A stretch of 64,000 nt of DNA. Source: Thalassospira povalilytica. Lineage in GTDB: Bacteria; Pseudomonadota; Alphaproteobacteria; Rhodospirillales; Thalassospiraceae. Below, in pieces: positions 24,899-35,180 of the stretch (positions are counted from its first letter, which is position 1; each line of letters begins with the position of its first letter). The stretch is from the NCBI RefSeq assembly GCF_002844235.1, contig NZ_PGTS01000006.1:248001-312000 (forward strand). The letters are read 5' to 3'. Made by a program: the position numbers and the translations under genes. Under the pieces are notes generated by a model. That model had not been told where the DNA came from. It searched no databases and was given only the letters and a program-made list of their open reading frames with translations.

Positions 24899-26692
24899 TC
24901 AGAATGTTTCAGGCAATGTGACTGTTGGCGGTGATTGCCCATCATCGCCAGCAGCCTTGTGCCCGTCGAGCCCCGAAATCGTGACATGGGCGATGCGGCA
25001 TGCCCGCTGAAACAGCCGGTTGATCCGTTCAACCAGTGCAACATTGATGCGATAACACCGGATATCGACATCGCGCGGCCCGATCGCGTCGCTGATCCGG
25101 TGCAATGTCACTTCCATCTTTGCGCCAAATTCCTGATCACGGGCCAAAACCGCCCTTGCGGTTTCCATATCATCCCCCGAATAGGCAGTCAGCGCCTGTT
25201 TCAGACAGTTTTCGGCAATTTCAAACAGTTCCGTGATCTGGGCCCGGCGTTCTTCGGACGGGATCTGGCGCAAATCCATCAGCTCGGAAACCAGTTCGAC
25301 CATTTCCTCGGCGACAAGATCGCCAACCGCCTCAAGATGGTTACTGACTTCAAGCTCGTTCTGAAGCCGGTCAAGTTCACCGGGCAAAAGTTCGGATCGG
25401 CGCATTTTGCTGGCAAACAGGGCAATCGCGTCCTGCAGACTGTCCACCCCGTCGTCAAGTTCGGCAATTCTTTGCAATTTCTTGCTGGTCGGCTTGCGCA
25501 TGTTTTCGCGCCCGCGGCGCACCACATCGGTCACGATATCGCCCATATGGATGACCTCGTTGCGCAACAGCGCAATCGCGGCGGCCGGTGTATTGGTGAC
25601 TTCTGCCATCAGATATTTCGGGCTGGGATCAAGGGGCGGATCAATCACCGTTTCCGGTGGCACGATCTTTTCGATCAGACGGGCAATCCATGGCACAAAG
25701 GCGATCATAAGGATCACATTGGCAATATTGAAAATACTGTGCGCATTGGCGATTTCGCGTGCGATATCGGTTTGCCCGCCATTGGTCGCAAATGAAATAT
25801 CCGTCACAAATTCGGACAATTGCCCAATAAACGGCAGCCACAAGAAAACACCACCAACATTGAACAGAACATGGCCGATGGCGGTACGCAGGGCATCGCG
25901 CCCCTTGCCGATTGTCACCAGAAGTGCCGTGACACAGGTGCCGATATTCGCCCCGAAAATAAGGGCAATACCGCCATCAAGTGTCACAAGCCCCTGCCCG
26001 GCAAGAACGATGATAATGCCGGTCGTCGCCGCACTGGATTGAACAAGGGCGGTAAAGAATGCCGCAACAATGATTGCCAGAACCGGGTTTTGCATCTCGG
26101 CCATCAGATCGATGAAGGGCGGATAGGTGCGAAGCGGCTCCATCGCATCGCTCATCATGCCCATGCCGAAAAACAGCATCCCGGTGCCAAGGATCGCCTT
26201 GCCCGCCATCGCAACGCGTTTGCGGGTTGCCATCATGGTCAGTCCAAACCCGATGGCCATCACCAGCGGCGCAATCGCATCAACCCGAAAGGCAATGATC
26301 TGCGCGGTCAGGGTGCTGCCGACATTGGCCCCCATGATCACGGCAATCGACTGGGCAAAGGGCATCAGGCCCGCGGACACAAAGCCCACCACCAAAACGG
26401 TGGTCACACTTGACGACTGAACAAGACCGGTAACCAGTGCGCCCGAAAGAACCGCCATAAAGCGGTTGCGCGTCATTTTCGACAGGATAAATCGCAACCG
26501 CGCCCCGGCAAGGGTCTTGAGCGCGCTTGCCAGATGATCCATCCCGTAAAGAAACAGTGCCAGCCCGCCAACCAGCCCGACCATCATCGCCCCGGTTTCC
26601 AGCGGCACAAAATCGTCTGCGGCCTGTGCGACCGGAATGATCAAAAGAAGCAGGATCGCACTTGCGATAACGGGTTTGAACAAGGCTGTCAT
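24899..26692 (-). CDS. Na/Pi cotransporter family protein with PhoU-like domain (YjbB/NptA type)
   Basis: A 597-residue inner-membrane protein. Two inverted-repeat halves each carry the QSSS/QSSA signature (GLVQSSSVTTVLVVG and ALVQSSAATTGIIIV) with a following GANVGST or GANIGT loop. These are hallmarks of Na-dependent phosphate transporters. A cytoplasmic helical domain from about residue 350 resembles PhoU. Bacterial members of this layout can export or import phosphate; direction cannot be read here. An N-terminal hydrophobic segment is the first membrane helix or a signal. Confidence 0.9.
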   Translation of the reverse strand: MTALFKPVIASAILLLLIIPVAQAADDFVPLETGAMMVGLVGGLALFLYGMDHLASALKTLAGARLRFILSKMTRNRFMAVLSGALVTGLVQSSSVTTVLVVGFVSAGLMPFAQSIAVIMGANVGSTLTAQIIAFRVDAIAPLVMAIGFGLTMMATRKRVAMAGKAILGTGMLFFGMGMMSDAMEPLRTYPPFIDLMAEMQNPVLAIIVAAFFTALVQSSAATTGIIIVLAGQGLVTLDGGIALIFGANIGTCVTALLVTIGKGRDALRTAIGHVLFNVGGVFLWLPFIGQLSEFVTDISFATNGGQTDIAREIANAHSIFNIANVILMIAFVPWIARLIEKIVPPETVIDPPLDPSPKYLMAEVTNTPAAAIALLRNEVIHMGDIVTDVVRRGRENMRKPTSKKLQRIAELDDGVDSLQDAIALFASKMRRSELLPGELDRLQNELEVSNHLEAVGDLVAEEMVELVSELMDLRQIPSEERRAQITELFEIAENCLKQALTAYSGDDMETARAVLARDQEFGAKMEVTLHRISDAIGPRDVDIRCYRINVALVERINRLFQRACRIAHVTISGLDGHKAAGDDGQSPPTVTLPETF

Positions 26693-26827
26693 CAGGGGAC
26701 CGGTCAGGGTAATCGGTTGAAAACAAACCGACCATACAGCAGATTATTCACACTGTCAGGTGCCAGCACGACCAGTGAAGACATGCCCAACGCGATGTGC
26801 ACGCACAACCCCGAACAAAGGAAAACC

Positions 26828-27097
26828 ATGCGCAATATCGGTCCGACATCGTCACGTGAACTGCGCGAAATCGGGATTGAAAACCGCGATCAGCTTATCG
26901 CGACCGGCATCGTCGAAGTCACGCGCCGCCTGCTGTTTCGCTTTGGCGGTGAAAGGAAAATCAGCCTGAACTACCTTTATGCGCTTGAAGGTGCGATCCA
27001 TGACCGGGACTGGCGCGATATCACGCCTGCCCGCAAACAGGAACTGCGCGCGTTACTCGACACATTGCGTGAAGAACTGTCAAACGCGCAGTCCTGA
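26828..27097 (+). CDS. TfoX C-terminal-domain protein
   Basis: An 89-residue stand-alone TfoX C-terminal domain. It has the helix-hairpin pattern IGPTSSRELREIGIENRDQL followed by a helical bundle (YLYALEGAIHDRDWRDIT). In TfoX/Sxy proteins of competent bacteria the N-terminal domain is also present; here it is missing. I placed the start at ATG 26828 behind AAAGGA; the open frame goes further upstream without similarity. A role in DNA uptake cannot be claimed. Confidence 0.8.
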   Translation: MRNIGPTSSRELREIGIENRDQLIATGIVEVTRRLLFRFGGERKISLNYLYALEGAIHDRDWRDITPARKQELRALLDTLREELSNAQS

Positions 27098-27118
27098 TAT
27101 CCGCCTTCGAAGCCCGCA

Positions 27119-28663
27119 CTATTCGGCGGCGACCGATCTGGGATCGGCGTCGATCTGTGCCAGACGGTTTTCAAGCGCGGCAATCTGTTCGGAAGACAGG
27201 CGCAAACCAAGCTTGGACCGCCGCCAGATCAGGTCATCAATCTTGCGCACCCATTCATGATCAATCAGATAGCGCAATTCGGCTTCATACAGGTCATGGC
27301 CGTAACAGACACCAAGATCATCGATCTTTGTCGCAGTACCGATGATCATGTCGATGCGTGTGCCATATGCGCGCAACAGGCGCTTTAACAGGCGGTGATC
27401 CATCCAGTCATATCGTTTGGCATAATGGGCAAATGCATCATCAAAGGATGCATTGGGGAAATCCCCACCCGGAAGCGGTTCTTTGGCCGTCCAGGGCGCA
27501 TCGCGGGTGCCAAGCTGACGGGTAATGATCTGAAGCGCATGTTCGGCAAGCTTGCGATAGGTGGTAATTTTACCGCCAAAAACATGCAAGGCCGGGGCTG
27601 CACCACTATCGGCTTCGAGTTTCAGGGTATAGTCACGCGACACCTTGGACGCATTTTCACTTTCGCCATTGCCGGCATAAAGCGGCCGCACCCCGGAATA
27701 GGTCCAGACGACATCGTCGGATGCCACTTTCTTTTTGAAATAGCCGCTGGCCAGTTTGCACAGATAATCGATTTCGTTCTGATCAATTTTAACCTTGGCC
27801 GGATCGCCGGTGAAATCAACATCGGTGGTGCCAATCAGGGTAAAGTCATCCTGATAGGGAATGGCAAAGACAATGCGCCCGTCGCCATTCTGGAAAATAT
27901 AGCAATAATCATGATCAAACAGCTTGGGCACCACAATGTGACTGCCCTTGACCAAGCGGATATTGGCGCAGGTTTTTGATTGCACCACACCATTGTCCGG
28001 ATTGATCAGATCGGCACACCACGGGCCCGCCGCATTGACCAGCATCCGCCCGGAAACCTGGCGTTCCTGACCGTTTTGCTGATCACGCAGGGAAACCTGC
28101 CAGTGCCCGTCGGTCTGTTTTGCGCCGACGCATTCGGTCCGGGTCAGGATTTCAGCCCCGCAATTTTTGGCATCAATGGCATTGAGAACCACCAGACGGG
28201 CATCATCAACCCAGCAATCGGAATAGACAAAGCCCTTGGTCATCCCGTCTCGCAGCGGTGCACCGGAAACGTGATTGGCAAATGAAATGCCTTCGGATGC
28301 CGGAAGCTTTTTACGGCCGCCAAGATGGTCATACAGGAACAAGCCAAGGCGGATCATCCAGGCCGGACGCAAATCATCGCGATGCGGCAGAACAAAGCGC
28401 AACGGCCAGATGATATGCGGTGCATTGCCAAGCAACACTTCACGTTCGGTCAACGCTTCGCGCACCAGACGGAATTCATAATGTTCGAGATAGCGCAACC
28501 CGCCATGGATCAGCTTGGTGCTGGCCGATGATGTTGCACTGGCAAGATCATCCTTTTCACACAGCAAAACCTTAAGTCCGCGCCCCGCCGCATCACGCGC
28601 AATACCGGCACCGTTGATGCCGCCACCAATAATGATCAGATCGTAATGTGCAGTCTCAGCCAT
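27119..28663 (-). CDS. glpD: Aerobic glycerol-3-phosphate dehydrogenase
   Basis: A 514-residue FAD enzyme that oxidises glycerol-3-phosphate to dihydroxyacetone phosphate and passes electrons to quinone at the inner membrane. The dinucleotide fold IIIGGGINGAGIARDAAGRG is at about 10-29, followed by KLIHGGLRYLEHYEF, the family fingerprint, and by VFGGKITTYRKLAEHAL near the C-terminus. AAAGAGG precedes the ATG. It is monocistronic. The AT-rich upstream region has TTTCG-type elements that could be GlpR sites. Confidence 0.95.
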   Translation of the reverse strand: MAETAHYDLIIIGGGINGAGIARDAAGRGLKVLLCEKDDLASATSSASTKLIHGGLRYLEHYEFRLVREALTEREVLLGNAPHIIWPLRFVLPHRDDLRPAWMIRLGLFLYDHLGGRKKLPASEGISFANHVSGAPLRDGMTKGFVYSDCWVDDARLVVLNAIDAKNCGAEILTRTECVGAKQTDGHWQVSLRDQQNGQERQVSGRMLVNAAGPWCADLINPDNGVVQSKTCANIRLVKGSHIVVPKLFDHDYCYIFQNGDGRIVFAIPYQDDFTLIGTTDVDFTGDPAKVKIDQNEIDYLCKLASGYFKKKVASDDVVWTYSGVRPLYAGNGESENASKVSRDYTLKLEADSGAAPALHVFGGKITTYRKLAEHALQIITRQLGTRDAPWTAKEPLPGGDFPNASFDDAFAHYAKRYDWMDHRLLKRLLRAYGTRIDMIIGTATKIDDLGVCYGHDLYEAELRYLIDHEWVRKIDDLIWRRSKLGLRLSSEQIAALENRLAQIDADPRSVAAE

Positions 28664-28713
28664 GCGGGGCCTCTTTCAGCAAAAAGGAATCTCTTTCCCT
28701 CTAAAATATTTCA

Positions 28714-28738
28714 TTTACGAAAATTTTCAAGTTTCGAA
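28714..28738. promoter_or_regulatory. Possible GlpR-type operator upstream of glpD
   Basis: TTTACGAAAA (28714-28723) and TTTCGAA (28732-28738) occur in an AT-rich stretch about 50-75 bases upstream of the glpD start. DeoR/GlpR operators often contain such TTTCG half sites. The match is loose. Confidence 0.35.
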
Positions 28739-28843
28739 TTGTGACATTTATTCGACGCAGCCATGTCCGAGAAACATGCCACCGCCACATTGACCCGGAC
28801 AGCCAGGGCAAAATGATCAAAAGTTCATTTTTGAAACAAATTG

Positions 28844-28872
28844 AAAAACCCCGCCTGAAATTCAGGCGGGGC
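28844..28872 (-). terminator. Terminator of the asparagine synthase gene
   Basis: A perfect stem, CCCCGCCTGAA / TTCAGGCGGGG, around a single central base; on the minus strand it is followed by a TTTTT tract. It lies 45 bases after the leftward stop. Confidence 0.88.
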
Positions 28873-28916
28873 GTTCATCAAAGATTGGATACGGGATGCG
28901 GAAATCGATCGTTCGA

Positions 28917-30857
28917 TCAGGCCAGCCAGCGTTTCTGCCAGTCAGACAGCATGGAAATCGTCCAAAGCTGATGGCCCCAGTTGCGCTTGCCGCTCATATG
29001 TTCCTGCTGCAATTTTTCGATCTGGCGACGATCAAGGCCGAAATCGTTATAAAGCGCGTCATTGGCCAAAAGATCGCCCATCCATTCGCGCAACGGCCCG
29101 CGAAGCCACTGTGCCAGCGGCACACCAAAACCGGTTTTCGGCCGGTCGATCATTTCGCACGGTACATATTTATACAGGATCTGACGCAAGGCATGCTTGC
29201 CCACCGATCCGTTCATTTTAAGCCGTGCGGGCAACCGCCAGCCAAATTCAATCACGCGATGATCGATAAACGGTACGCGGACCTCAAGCGAATTGGCCAT
29301 TGATGCACGGTCCACTTTGGTCAGGACATCATCGACCATATACATCATCGTATCCATGACCTGCATGGACGAGACATAATCAAGATTGCGGTTTCGACAG
29401 AATTTTTCGCCCGGCACGCGGAATTTCTTGCGGGTGGAACGGCTGCCCAGAAGTTTGTCGGTATCAAACAATGACAACAGCGCATGATAGCGATCAATAT
29501 CATCACGGATCGCCAGAAGCGGTGCCGCCTTGTGGATTTTATCGCCAATCGCGCTGGTCGAAAGCTTGCCGGGCACCAGCCCGACCAGATTGTCCCACTG
29601 TTCGGGCGACAGCATGGTCAGCCCGCGCGACACCAGCGACGCCCCGAACGGAATACTGCCCGCCGCCGCACTAAGCTGTTTGGCCCAAAGATAGCGCGTA
29701 TAACCGCCAAATGTCTCATCACCACCATCGCCTGAAAGGGCAACCGTGACTTCCTTGCGCGTCAGGGCCGAAATCAGATAGGTCGGGATCGCCGAACTGT
29801 CAAAGAACGGCTCGTCATAGGTTTCCGAAAGTTTCGGCACCAGATCCAGCGCATCCTGGGGCGTGACATAAAGTTCCGTGTGGTCGGTCTTGAGATGGCG
29901 CGCCACTTCCCCGGCAAAGGCTGCCTCGTTAAAGGCTTCGTCCTCGAACCCGACCGAAAATGTTTTGACCGGCCGATCCGAGACCGACTGCATCAGGGCA
30001 ACGATGGTCGATGAGTCAATCCCGCCAGACAAAAACGCGCCAAGCGGCACATCGGCCACCATGCGACGCTGAACCGCATCGCGCAGCAAATCTTCAAGTG
30101 CATCGATCGCACTTTGATCATCGCCGCTCCAGGCATGCTTTTGTCCATTCAGAACGGCGTCTTCGACCGACCAATAGGCAAATTCGGTTGCCTGATCATG
30201 CGATGACACTTCCAGAATGTGACCGGGTTTGAGCATCTTGGCATGCGAATAGATCGAAAGCCCCGATGGCACATAGCCAAACCGCAAATAGGCTTCCAAC
30301 CCCGAACGATTGACTTCGCGTGAAATCGCATTGCCCGCCAGAAGCGCCTTTACCTCGGACGCAAAACCGATATTGCCTTCATAGCGCGACCAGTAAAGTG
30401 GCTTGATGCCAAGCCGGTCGCGCACAAGGGTCAGCTTTTTGGTCTGCTTGTCCCAAAGTGCGATGGCAAACATGCCAATCAGGCGTTTGACCGTATCGCG
30501 CACCCCCCAATGGGCAATGCATTCAAGGATTACTTCGGTATCGGAATGCCCGCGCCAGGCGACCTGGATATTGGCAGCGGCAAGTTTTTCACGCAGTTCG
30601 GGCGCGTTATAAATTTCGCCGTTATAGACCATGACATAACGGCCATTGGCCGAATGCATCGGCTGTTTGCCGGCATCGGAAAGATCAATGATTGCAAGAC
30701 GGCGCTGCCCCAGGGCCAGCCCGTTTTCCTGATCAACCCAGACATCGCCGCCATCGGGACCACGATGATGCAACGCAGTGTTCATGCGCGATACAGCATC
30801 GCCCAATCCGCTTGCGTCACTCTGTCCAGACAGCCATAAACCGGCAATTCCACACAT
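28917..30857 (-). CDS. asnB: Asparagine synthase (glutamine-hydrolysing)
   Basis: A 646-residue two-domain enzyme. The glutaminase domain begins with Cys2 (MCGIAGLWLSG), which fixes the start at 30857 although the frame is open further upstream. The synthetase domain has the ATP pyrophosphatase loop FLSGGIDSSTIVALM and later LSGDGGDETFGGYTRY. The length and the Trp/Arg-rich C-terminus fit the subgroup often found in surface polysaccharide clusters, where the acceptor may be a sugar acid rather than aspartate. No polysaccharide genes are adjacent, so asparagine synthesis is the simple reading. Confidence 0.88.
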   Translation of the reverse strand: MCGIAGLWLSGQSDASGLGDAVSRMNTALHHRGPDGGDVWVDQENGLALGQRRLAIIDLSDAGKQPMHSANGRYVMVYNGEIYNAPELREKLAAANIQVAWRGHSDTEVILECIAHWGVRDTVKRLIGMFAIALWDKQTKKLTLVRDRLGIKPLYWSRYEGNIGFASEVKALLAGNAISREVNRSGLEAYLRFGYVPSGLSIYSHAKMLKPGHILEVSSHDQATEFAYWSVEDAVLNGQKHAWSGDDQSAIDALEDLLRDAVQRRMVADVPLGAFLSGGIDSSTIVALMQSVSDRPVKTFSVGFEDEAFNEAAFAGEVARHLKTDHTELYVTPQDALDLVPKLSETYDEPFFDSSAIPTYLISALTRKEVTVALSGDGGDETFGGYTRYLWAKQLSAAAGSIPFGASLVSRGLTMLSPEQWDNLVGLVPGKLSTSAIGDKIHKAAPLLAIRDDIDRYHALLSLFDTDKLLGSRSTRKKFRVPGEKFCRNRNLDYVSSMQVMDTMMYMVDDVLTKVDRASMANSLEVRVPFIDHRVIEFGWRLPARLKMNGSVGKHALRQILYKYVPCEMIDRPKTGFGVPLAQWLRGPLREWMGDLLANDALYNDFGLDRRQIEKLQQEHMSGKRNWGHQLWTISMLSDWQKRWLA

Positions 30858-31157
30858 AAAACAATCCTGTAAAACCCTGCCGATACTTAAAACAATAACG
30901 GCCCATTCTACAATCAAAACATTTGGATATTGACCGGAAATGATCGGTCAAAACCGTTTTTGCCATTGCCTCCTATTCCACAGGGTGAAAACGGCAAAAC
31001 AGACTGTGCAATGACGACGCAGAGTTATGATATCGTCACCGGACCTACAACCAATAATATACTGCCATCCAAACGCACGCGGTCACGTCGACATAGAATT
31101 GAAGCCTGAAAAACAAGATGACCCGGCAGAGATAGCAGATCATGGAGTAACGTCCGG
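30858..31157. other. Divergent intergenic region, asnB / chemoreceptor
   Basis: This 300-base gap between divergent genes must hold two promoters. I see no confident promoter boxes, repeats or small genes in it. Confidence 0.4.
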
Positions 31158-32861
31158 ATGAACGCTTCGAAGATACAGGTGTCGCTTTCACTTGGCCAAC
31201 GACAGATCATCAGCTATGTCGCGATCCTTGCACTTATGAGTATCCTGACAACGATTTCTGTCGTTCTTGTAAATCAGATCAACACATCCTTCACCCAGAT
31301 CACCGACATCAACGGGGTCAAGCAACGCTACGCCATCAATCTGGGCGGCAGTGTGCAGGACCGCGCCATTGCCGTGCGCGACATGGCACTGGTCGCAAGC
31401 CAGGATGAGGTTGACGCCACAGTCGCCATCATCAATGAACAGGCCGCCATTTACGCCGAGGCCGCCCAGGGAATGGCCGAAATCCTTTCTGCCGAACAAA
31501 CATCATCGGATGAGGAACAGCAGCTTTTTGCTGAAATTCAGGCGATTGAAGAACGCGCAGCCCCGATCATCGAAAAGGTCGTCGGCCTTCGCAAGGCAGG
31601 TGAATTTTCATCGACGATCAACCTGATCAACGCAGAAGCCGCACCGGCCTTTGCCGACTGGCGCGCCAGCATCGATGCACTGATCGAACATGAAGAGGCC
31701 AAAAGCCAGTTGATTTCCGTATCGGCCAGAACCGTCGCCAGCAACTTTTCGATTGTCATGATCGGCATGCTGGTGGCCTCGCTTGCGATCAGTATCGTTT
31801 TGATCATCTGGAACATCCGGGCCATTGCCCCGCTTCGCGGACTGACCACCGGCATGCTTGAAATTGCCGAGGGCAAGCTTGACACCGCCATTCCGGAAAT
31901 CACCCGGCGCGATGAAGTCGGCGATATCGTCACAGCCGTCAAGGTATTCCAGAAAAACGCGATCGAGCGTCGCGAAATGCGCGCCAAGGAGGCTGAACTT
32001 CAACGCGCGCAGGCGCAACGTTCCGAACTTATGGAAAAGCTGACCAAGAACTTTGAAAACACGACCGGCGATCTGTTGGCCGATGTTGGAATGGCCCTTG
32101 AAAAGCTGCGCAATTCCGCATCCACACTTGGCCGCACCGCGGAAACAAGCAAGGCACGCGCAAGTGATGCCGCATCTGTTGTATCGGAAGTCGCCCATAA
32201 TGCGGAATCTGTTGCGTCTGCTGCCGAGGAACTTACCGCATCGGTATATGAGGTCAGCCAGCGCATCGCCCAGTCACGCGAAACCATGTCGCGGGCACAA
32301 AACGAAGCCAACAGCACCAATGAAAAAATGTCTGTGCTCGAAACATCGGCAGACAAGATTGGCGAAGTCGTCAAACTGATCACGGATATTGCCGGACAGA
32401 CCAATTTGCTTGCACTGAACGCCACCATCGAAGCCGCGCGCGCCGGTGATGCCGGCAAGGGCTTTGCCGTTGTCGCCAACGAGGTCAAAAACCTTGCGTC
32501 GCAGACCGCACGCGCCACCGATGAAATCTCCGAACAGATCGCCACGGTCCAATCGGAAACCCGTGATGCGGTTGCCGCCATCCGCGAAATTGTCGAAACC
32601 ATTGGCGTGATCAATGACGACACGGCGGGCATTGCCGATTCAATCAATCAGCAAAGCAACACAACGACTGAAATTTCGTCAAAAATTTCAAACGTTGCGC
32701 AAAATACCCGCGATGTTGCCAGCAACATTCAACAGGCAATGGATGCCGCCGACGAAACCGATGCGGCTTCCGGTGATGTCAGGGCCGCCACCGCAAGCAT
32801 GGAAGAACGCGCTCAAAAGCTCGATCATTCGGTAAAGCAGTTCTTGCGTGATATTGCCTGA
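31158..32861 (+). CDS. Methyl-accepting chemotaxis protein
   Basis: A 567-residue transmembrane chemoreceptor. It has membrane segments at about 17-38 and 197-217, a periplasmic four-helix-bundle-like sensor between them, HAMP after segment two, and a long cytoplasmic coiled coil. The signalling tip [20 protein letters not shown] and [15 protein letters not shown] identify the family. No C-terminal CheR-docking pentapeptide is seen. The ligand cannot be predicted. It is monocistronic. Confidence 0.93.
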   Translation: MNASKIQVSLSLGQRQIISYVAILALMSILTTISVVLVNQINTSFTQITDINGVKQRYAINLGGSVQDRAIAVRDMALVASQDEVDATVAIINEQAAIYAEAAQGMAEILSAEQTSSDEEQQLFAEIQAIEERAAPIIEKVVGLRKAGEFSSTINLINAEAAPAFADWRASIDALIEHEEAKSQLISVSARTVASNFSIVMIGMLVASLAISIVLIIWNIRAIAPLRGLTTGMLEIAEGKLDTAIPEITRRDEVGDIVTAVKVFQKNAIERREMRAKEAELQRAQAQRSELMEKLTKNFENTTGDLLADVGMALEKLRNSASTLGRTAETSKARASDAASVVSEVAHNAESVASAAEELTASVYEVSQRIAQSRETMSRAQNEANSTNEKMSVLETSADKIGEVVKLITDIAGQTNLLALNATIEAARAGDAGKGFAVVANEVKNLASQTARATDEISEQIATVQSETRDAVAAIREIVETIGVINDDTAGIADSINQQSNTTTEISSKISNVAQNTRDVASNIQQAMDAADETDAASGDVRAATASMEERAQKLDHSVKQFLRDIA

Positions 32862-32883
32862 CATCATTGGGGGACACTGAAAA

Positions 32884-32927
32884 CGAACGGTCAGGATATC
32901 AGGGCATCGTGCCCTATCCTGACCGTT
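32884..32927. terminator. Large inverted repeat between convergent genes
   Basis: A 14-base perfect stem, GAACGGTCAGGATA / TATCCTGACCGTTC, with an inner GGGC/GCCC stem. It overlaps the last codons of the leftward regulator gene. The T tract is poor, but it is placed to end transcription from both sides. Confidence 0.6.
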
Positions 32928-34815
32928 CTATTCCCAGTCGCGCCATGCGGCGATAAAGCGTGTTGCGCCCGATGCCAAGTGCCTTGGCCGTGTTGCTGAT
33001 ATGCCAGTGATGACTTTCCAGAAGCTGGCGCAAGGCCCCCTGTTCGGCCTGCTCGATACTGTCGCGGGCCGACAATACGGGTTTTACGACCTCAACCCGG
33101 AAATCATCGGGCAAATGGTCACGTTCAATAACGCCATGGTCGGCAAAGACGCTGGCATATTGCAATACATTGATCAGTTCACGCACATTGCCCGGCCATT
33201 GATGACGGCTCATAAGATCAATCACCGCGTCAGAGCACTGCACATAGTCGTTCGATAACCCGGCCAGCAAACGCCCGATCAAATCAACAAGATCACTGCG
33301 TTCGCGTAACGGCGGTACGGCCAGACGTGCCCCCTTGATCCGATAGAGCAAATCTTCGCGGAATTTCCCGTCCGCCACCGCTTGGTTCAAATCGACATTG
33401 CTGGCACAGATCAGACGGAAATCGACTGCTACCGACTTGGTACTGCCAAGCGGTTCGACCGTGCGGCTTTCGAGAACCCGCAATAACCGCCCCTGTGCAG
33501 AAAGCGGCATATCCCCGATTTCATCAAGGAACAAAGTCCCGCCATTGGCTTCGCGAATGCGCCCGCCAAACCCGTCGCGCGCCGCCCCGGTAAAGGCCCC
33601 GCCCGCATGACCAAACAGTTCGTTTTCAATCAATCCTTCGGGCAGTGCGGCACAATTGATGGCGACAAAATTTCTGGATTTTCCAAGGGTTGCTTCATGG
33701 ATATGGCGGGCCAGATATTCCTTGCCGCTGCCGGTTTCGCCCGACATCAGGATATTGATATCGCGCGCATGCAGGCGCACACCAATATCGTAAATCCGGC
33801 GCAGGGCAGGATCGCGATCGGCAATCTGTGCGGCCGGTTTTGCTGCCTTTGGCGCCCTTGTCGTAATCGGGGTCGATCGCCCGACATAGCGACGGCGCAT
33901 CCGTTCGGGCATGGTGACAGACCCGAACAAAACCCCGCCCCCGGAAATATTCAACGCGGTCGCCGGGGCCGCCCCCTGATCCTGATTGGCAAATTTCGAC
34001 AACAGGTCATCCACATCCATTTCAAACATCTGCGCAATGTCTGTGGAATTGTTTGCCGCTGCCAGAATACGGCGTGCGGTTGATGTCGCACCGCTGATCG
34101 TGCCATCGGGTGCAATCGATATCATCGCATCACGGGTTGATCCGACATGGCGTGCTTCTGGATGAAGATGCAGGATCACGTCACCTGCCCGTTCATCAAA
34201 AAACAGGATACGTTCAAGCGCATCGGCATAATCGGCCACCATGCCGCGCACGCGCAGGCAATCTGTGCGTTTGATATCATCGCGTACTGCCGACACATCA
34301 AGAACCGAACAGACCTTGCCATCCGGGTCAAAAACCGGGGCGGCCGTGCAGGTCAGCACCGAATGCTGGGACAGGAAATGCTCGTCCTTGTGGATGGTGA
34401 TCGGGCGGCCTTCGACGATACAGGTGCCGATACCGTTCGTGCCTTCGCGTTCCTCGCTCCAGACAGCGCCGGGCAAAAGCCCATTGGTCCGAAAGGACGG
34501 CAACAGCGAATGGGCGGCAACACTGTCAAGGATCACGCCGCTATTATCGGTCAAAAATACCGCATAGCCCGACGCATCGATCTTGCGATACAGCGTGCGC
34601 ACCAGATCATGGGCATGATGATAAAGCCGCCCGTTGCGATCACGCAGTTGCCGGGTCTGGCTTTCGGATATGACTTCGGGACGGCGCAAGGTGTCATGAG
34701 CCAGCCCGAACCGTTGTTCACACCGTTGCCAGCTTTCAAGAACCGCACGATTTTGCGCACCACCGCTGAGTTGCAGTGCCGCTTCTATCCGTCCGCCGGG
34801 AATGTTTCCTGACAT
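32914..34815 (-). CDS. acoR: Sigma-54-dependent regulator, AcoR-like
   Basis: A 633-residue activator with an N-terminal GAF-type sensor, a central AAA+ domain with Walker A GETGSGKE, the sigma-54 contact loop GAFTGA and Walker B LFLDEIGDM, and a C-terminal Fis-type HTH (HISNTAKALGIGRNTLYRRM). The start at 34815 is set by GGGAGA upstream. AcoR proteins activate acetoin or aldehyde catabolic genes. The divergent aldehyde dehydrogenase has a matching sigma-54 promoter and an inverted repeat likely to be the activator site. It is truncated slightly at the very end by no means; the length is normal. Confidence 0.88.
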   Translation of the reverse strand: MSGNIPGGRIEAALQLSGGAQNRAVLESWQRCEQRFGLAHDTLRRPEVISESQTRQLRDRNGRLYHHAHDLVRTLYRKIDASGYAVFLTDNSGVILDSVAAHSLLPSFRTNGLLPGAVWSEEREGTNGIGTCIVEGRPITIHKDEHFLSQHSVLTCTAAPVFDPDGKVCSVLDVSAVRDDIKRTDCLRVRGMVADYADALERILFFDERAGDVILHLHPEARHVGSTRDAMISIAPDGTISGATSTARRILAAANNSTDIAQMFEMDVDDLLSKFANQDQGAAPATALNISGGGVLFGSVTMPERMRRRYVGRSTPITTRAPKAAKPAAQIADRDPALRRIYDIGVRLHARDINILMSGETGSGKEYLARHIHEATLGKSRNFVAINCAALPEGLIENELFGHAGGAFTGAARDGFGGRIREANGGTLFLDEIGDMPLSAQGRLLRVLESRTVEPLGSTKSVAVDFRLICASNVDLNQAVADGKFREDLLYRIKGARLAVPPLRERSDLVDLIGRLLAGLSNDYVQCSDAVIDLMSRHQWPGNVRELINVLQYASVFADHGVIERDHLPDDFRVEVVKPVLSARDSIEQAEQGALRQLLESHHWHISNTAKALGIGRNTLYRRMARLGIERSG

Positions 34816-34960
34816 AGACGCTATCTCCCTTGTGTCGGTGTTTTGATCCGGAATTTTCCGGTAGCGCAGCTTTTGCTGCATCCGATCACAGGGGCAATCG
34901 TACCATATGGCGGGGCCCCTACGCCAAACAGTTTCGCTGGAAAAATACCCCGCAATCAGC

Positions 34961-34982
34961 AGTGTTCCATTTTTGGAACACT
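34961..34982. promoter_or_regulatory. Candidate AcoR upstream activator site
   Basis: A perfect 9-base inverted repeat, AGTGTTCCA / TGGAACACT, with a TTTT centre, about 120 bases upstream of the sigma-54 promoter. This is the usual distance for an enhancer-type site. Further TGTTC half sites follow at about 34993 and 35003. Confidence 0.7.
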
Positions 34983-35099
34983 TTGCGCCACCTGTTCGCG
35001 ACTGTTCTGCGATCCCGCAGCCGTGCATCCCGCCCCCGGATACAGACAACCGACTGAAATAAAGCACTTTCCACAAAGTCCTGGCGGTTCGGATCAAAG

Positions 35100-35114
35100 T
35101 GGCACGACCTTTGC
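35100..35114 (+). promoter_or_regulatory. Sigma-54 promoter of the aldehyde dehydrogenase gene
   Basis: TGGCACG, four bases, TTGC; the invariant GG and GC are exactly ten bases apart. This matches the minus-24/minus-12 consensus. It lies 66 bases before the ATG. Confidence 0.88.
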
Positions 35115-35180
35115 GGATAAGGCGGCGTCACAATCAAAAAGCGGGCGAAAAAATCGCCTGTCGATCTCGGAGGAACCAAA

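Larger units (their letters stand above)
34816..35180. other. Divergent control region, acoR / aldehyde dehydrogenase
   Basis: This 365-base region holds the inverted repeat at 34961-34982 and the sigma-54 promoter at 35100-35114, both described separately. No small gene was seen. Confidence 0.6.
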
